Below, piece by piece: positions 63,474-64,000 of a stretch of DNA of 64,000 nucleotides. The position numbers and the translations under genes were made by a program. The notes beneath the pieces were generated by a model that ran no database searches, was not told the origin of the DNA, and worked only from the letters and a program-made list of their open reading frames with translations. This DNA is from Deinococcus sp. YIM 77859 (lineage in GTDB: Bacteria > Deinococcota > Deinococci > Deinococcales > Deinococcaceae): NCBI RefSeq assembly GCF_000745175.1, contig NZ_JQNI01000002.1, positions 1,256,001 through 1,320,000 of the forward strand, given 5' to 3'. Numbering within the stretch: position 1 is the first letter of the stretch; each line of letters begins with the position of its first letter.

Positions 63474-64000
<527 letters not shown>

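Overview
The window is a gene-dense, high-GC bacterial chromosome segment, almost certainly from the genus Deinococcus. Several signs agree. Protein content matches (a pilMNO-pilW-pilQ operon of the Deinococcus/Thermus type, coproheme decarboxylase, DUF697, CsaA, Mug, type III pantothenate kinase). At least 24 start codons sit 5-7 nt after a TANNNT -10 hexamer, the leaderless-mRNA arrangement known from Deinococcus. No phage, insertion sequence, CRISPR array or rRNA operon was found. The one clear decay event is a GNAT acetyltransferase pseudogene (46677-47142).

Layout. 1-6.3 kb: nitroreductase, small membrane protein and lipoprotein, ndk, two nucleoside-type ABC permeases, LysR regulator. 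6.4-9.4 kb: LysM/NAGPA exported protein, then a leader peptide coupled to rbfA and a thioesterase, then a Nudix protein. 9.5-12.9 kb: three-gene LiaSR-like envelope-stress operon (kinase, DUF4097-like protein, regulator). 12.9-16.7 kb: aldo/keto reductase-chdC-csaA operon, VOC protein, AI-2E-family permease. 16.7-20.9 kb: cysS behind a Cys-Cys leader-peptide attenuator, DUF697 protein, glyS behind a T-box. 21-25.4 kb: membrane protein, mug, sulfite-oxidase-like enzyme, ParB-like protein, leucyl aminopeptidase. 25.4-28 kb: MarR regulator and MFS exporter. 28-32.2 kb: Asp23, FakA, MurF, lipoprotein.

32.4-41.7 kb: type IV pilus assembly operon followed by shikimate genes aroC, aroK, aroB, aroQ. 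41.7-45.6 kb: rplM-rpsI, twin-ABC ATPase, HAD phosphatase, rplS. 45.7-49.1 kb: helical protein of unknown role, GNAT pseudogene, lipB-lipA. 49.1-51.3 kb: iron-type substrate-binding protein, Suc/Fer-like protein, solitary tRNA-Ile. 51.7-54.7 kb: degenerate GGDEF membrane protein, then a DUF47 regulator and PiT phosphate permease. 54.7-60.4 kb: LysR/YeiH divergent pair, BtuF-like protein and coaX, acyl-CoA synthetase. 60.4-64 kb: exported protein and a TonB-like/ExbD/ExbB energy-transduction operon cut by the window end.

The most notable regulatory reading is at cysS. A leaderless 9-codon ORF encoding MTRCCLPSR precedes a perfect 11-bp terminator hairpin, and the loop of that hairpin is complementary to the cysS Shine-Dalgarno sequence. 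This has the architecture of cysteine-sensing attenuation, about 2.5 kb upstream of a T-box-controlled glyS. Leaderless promoter geometry was also used to correct many start codons to positions downstream of the longest open frame.
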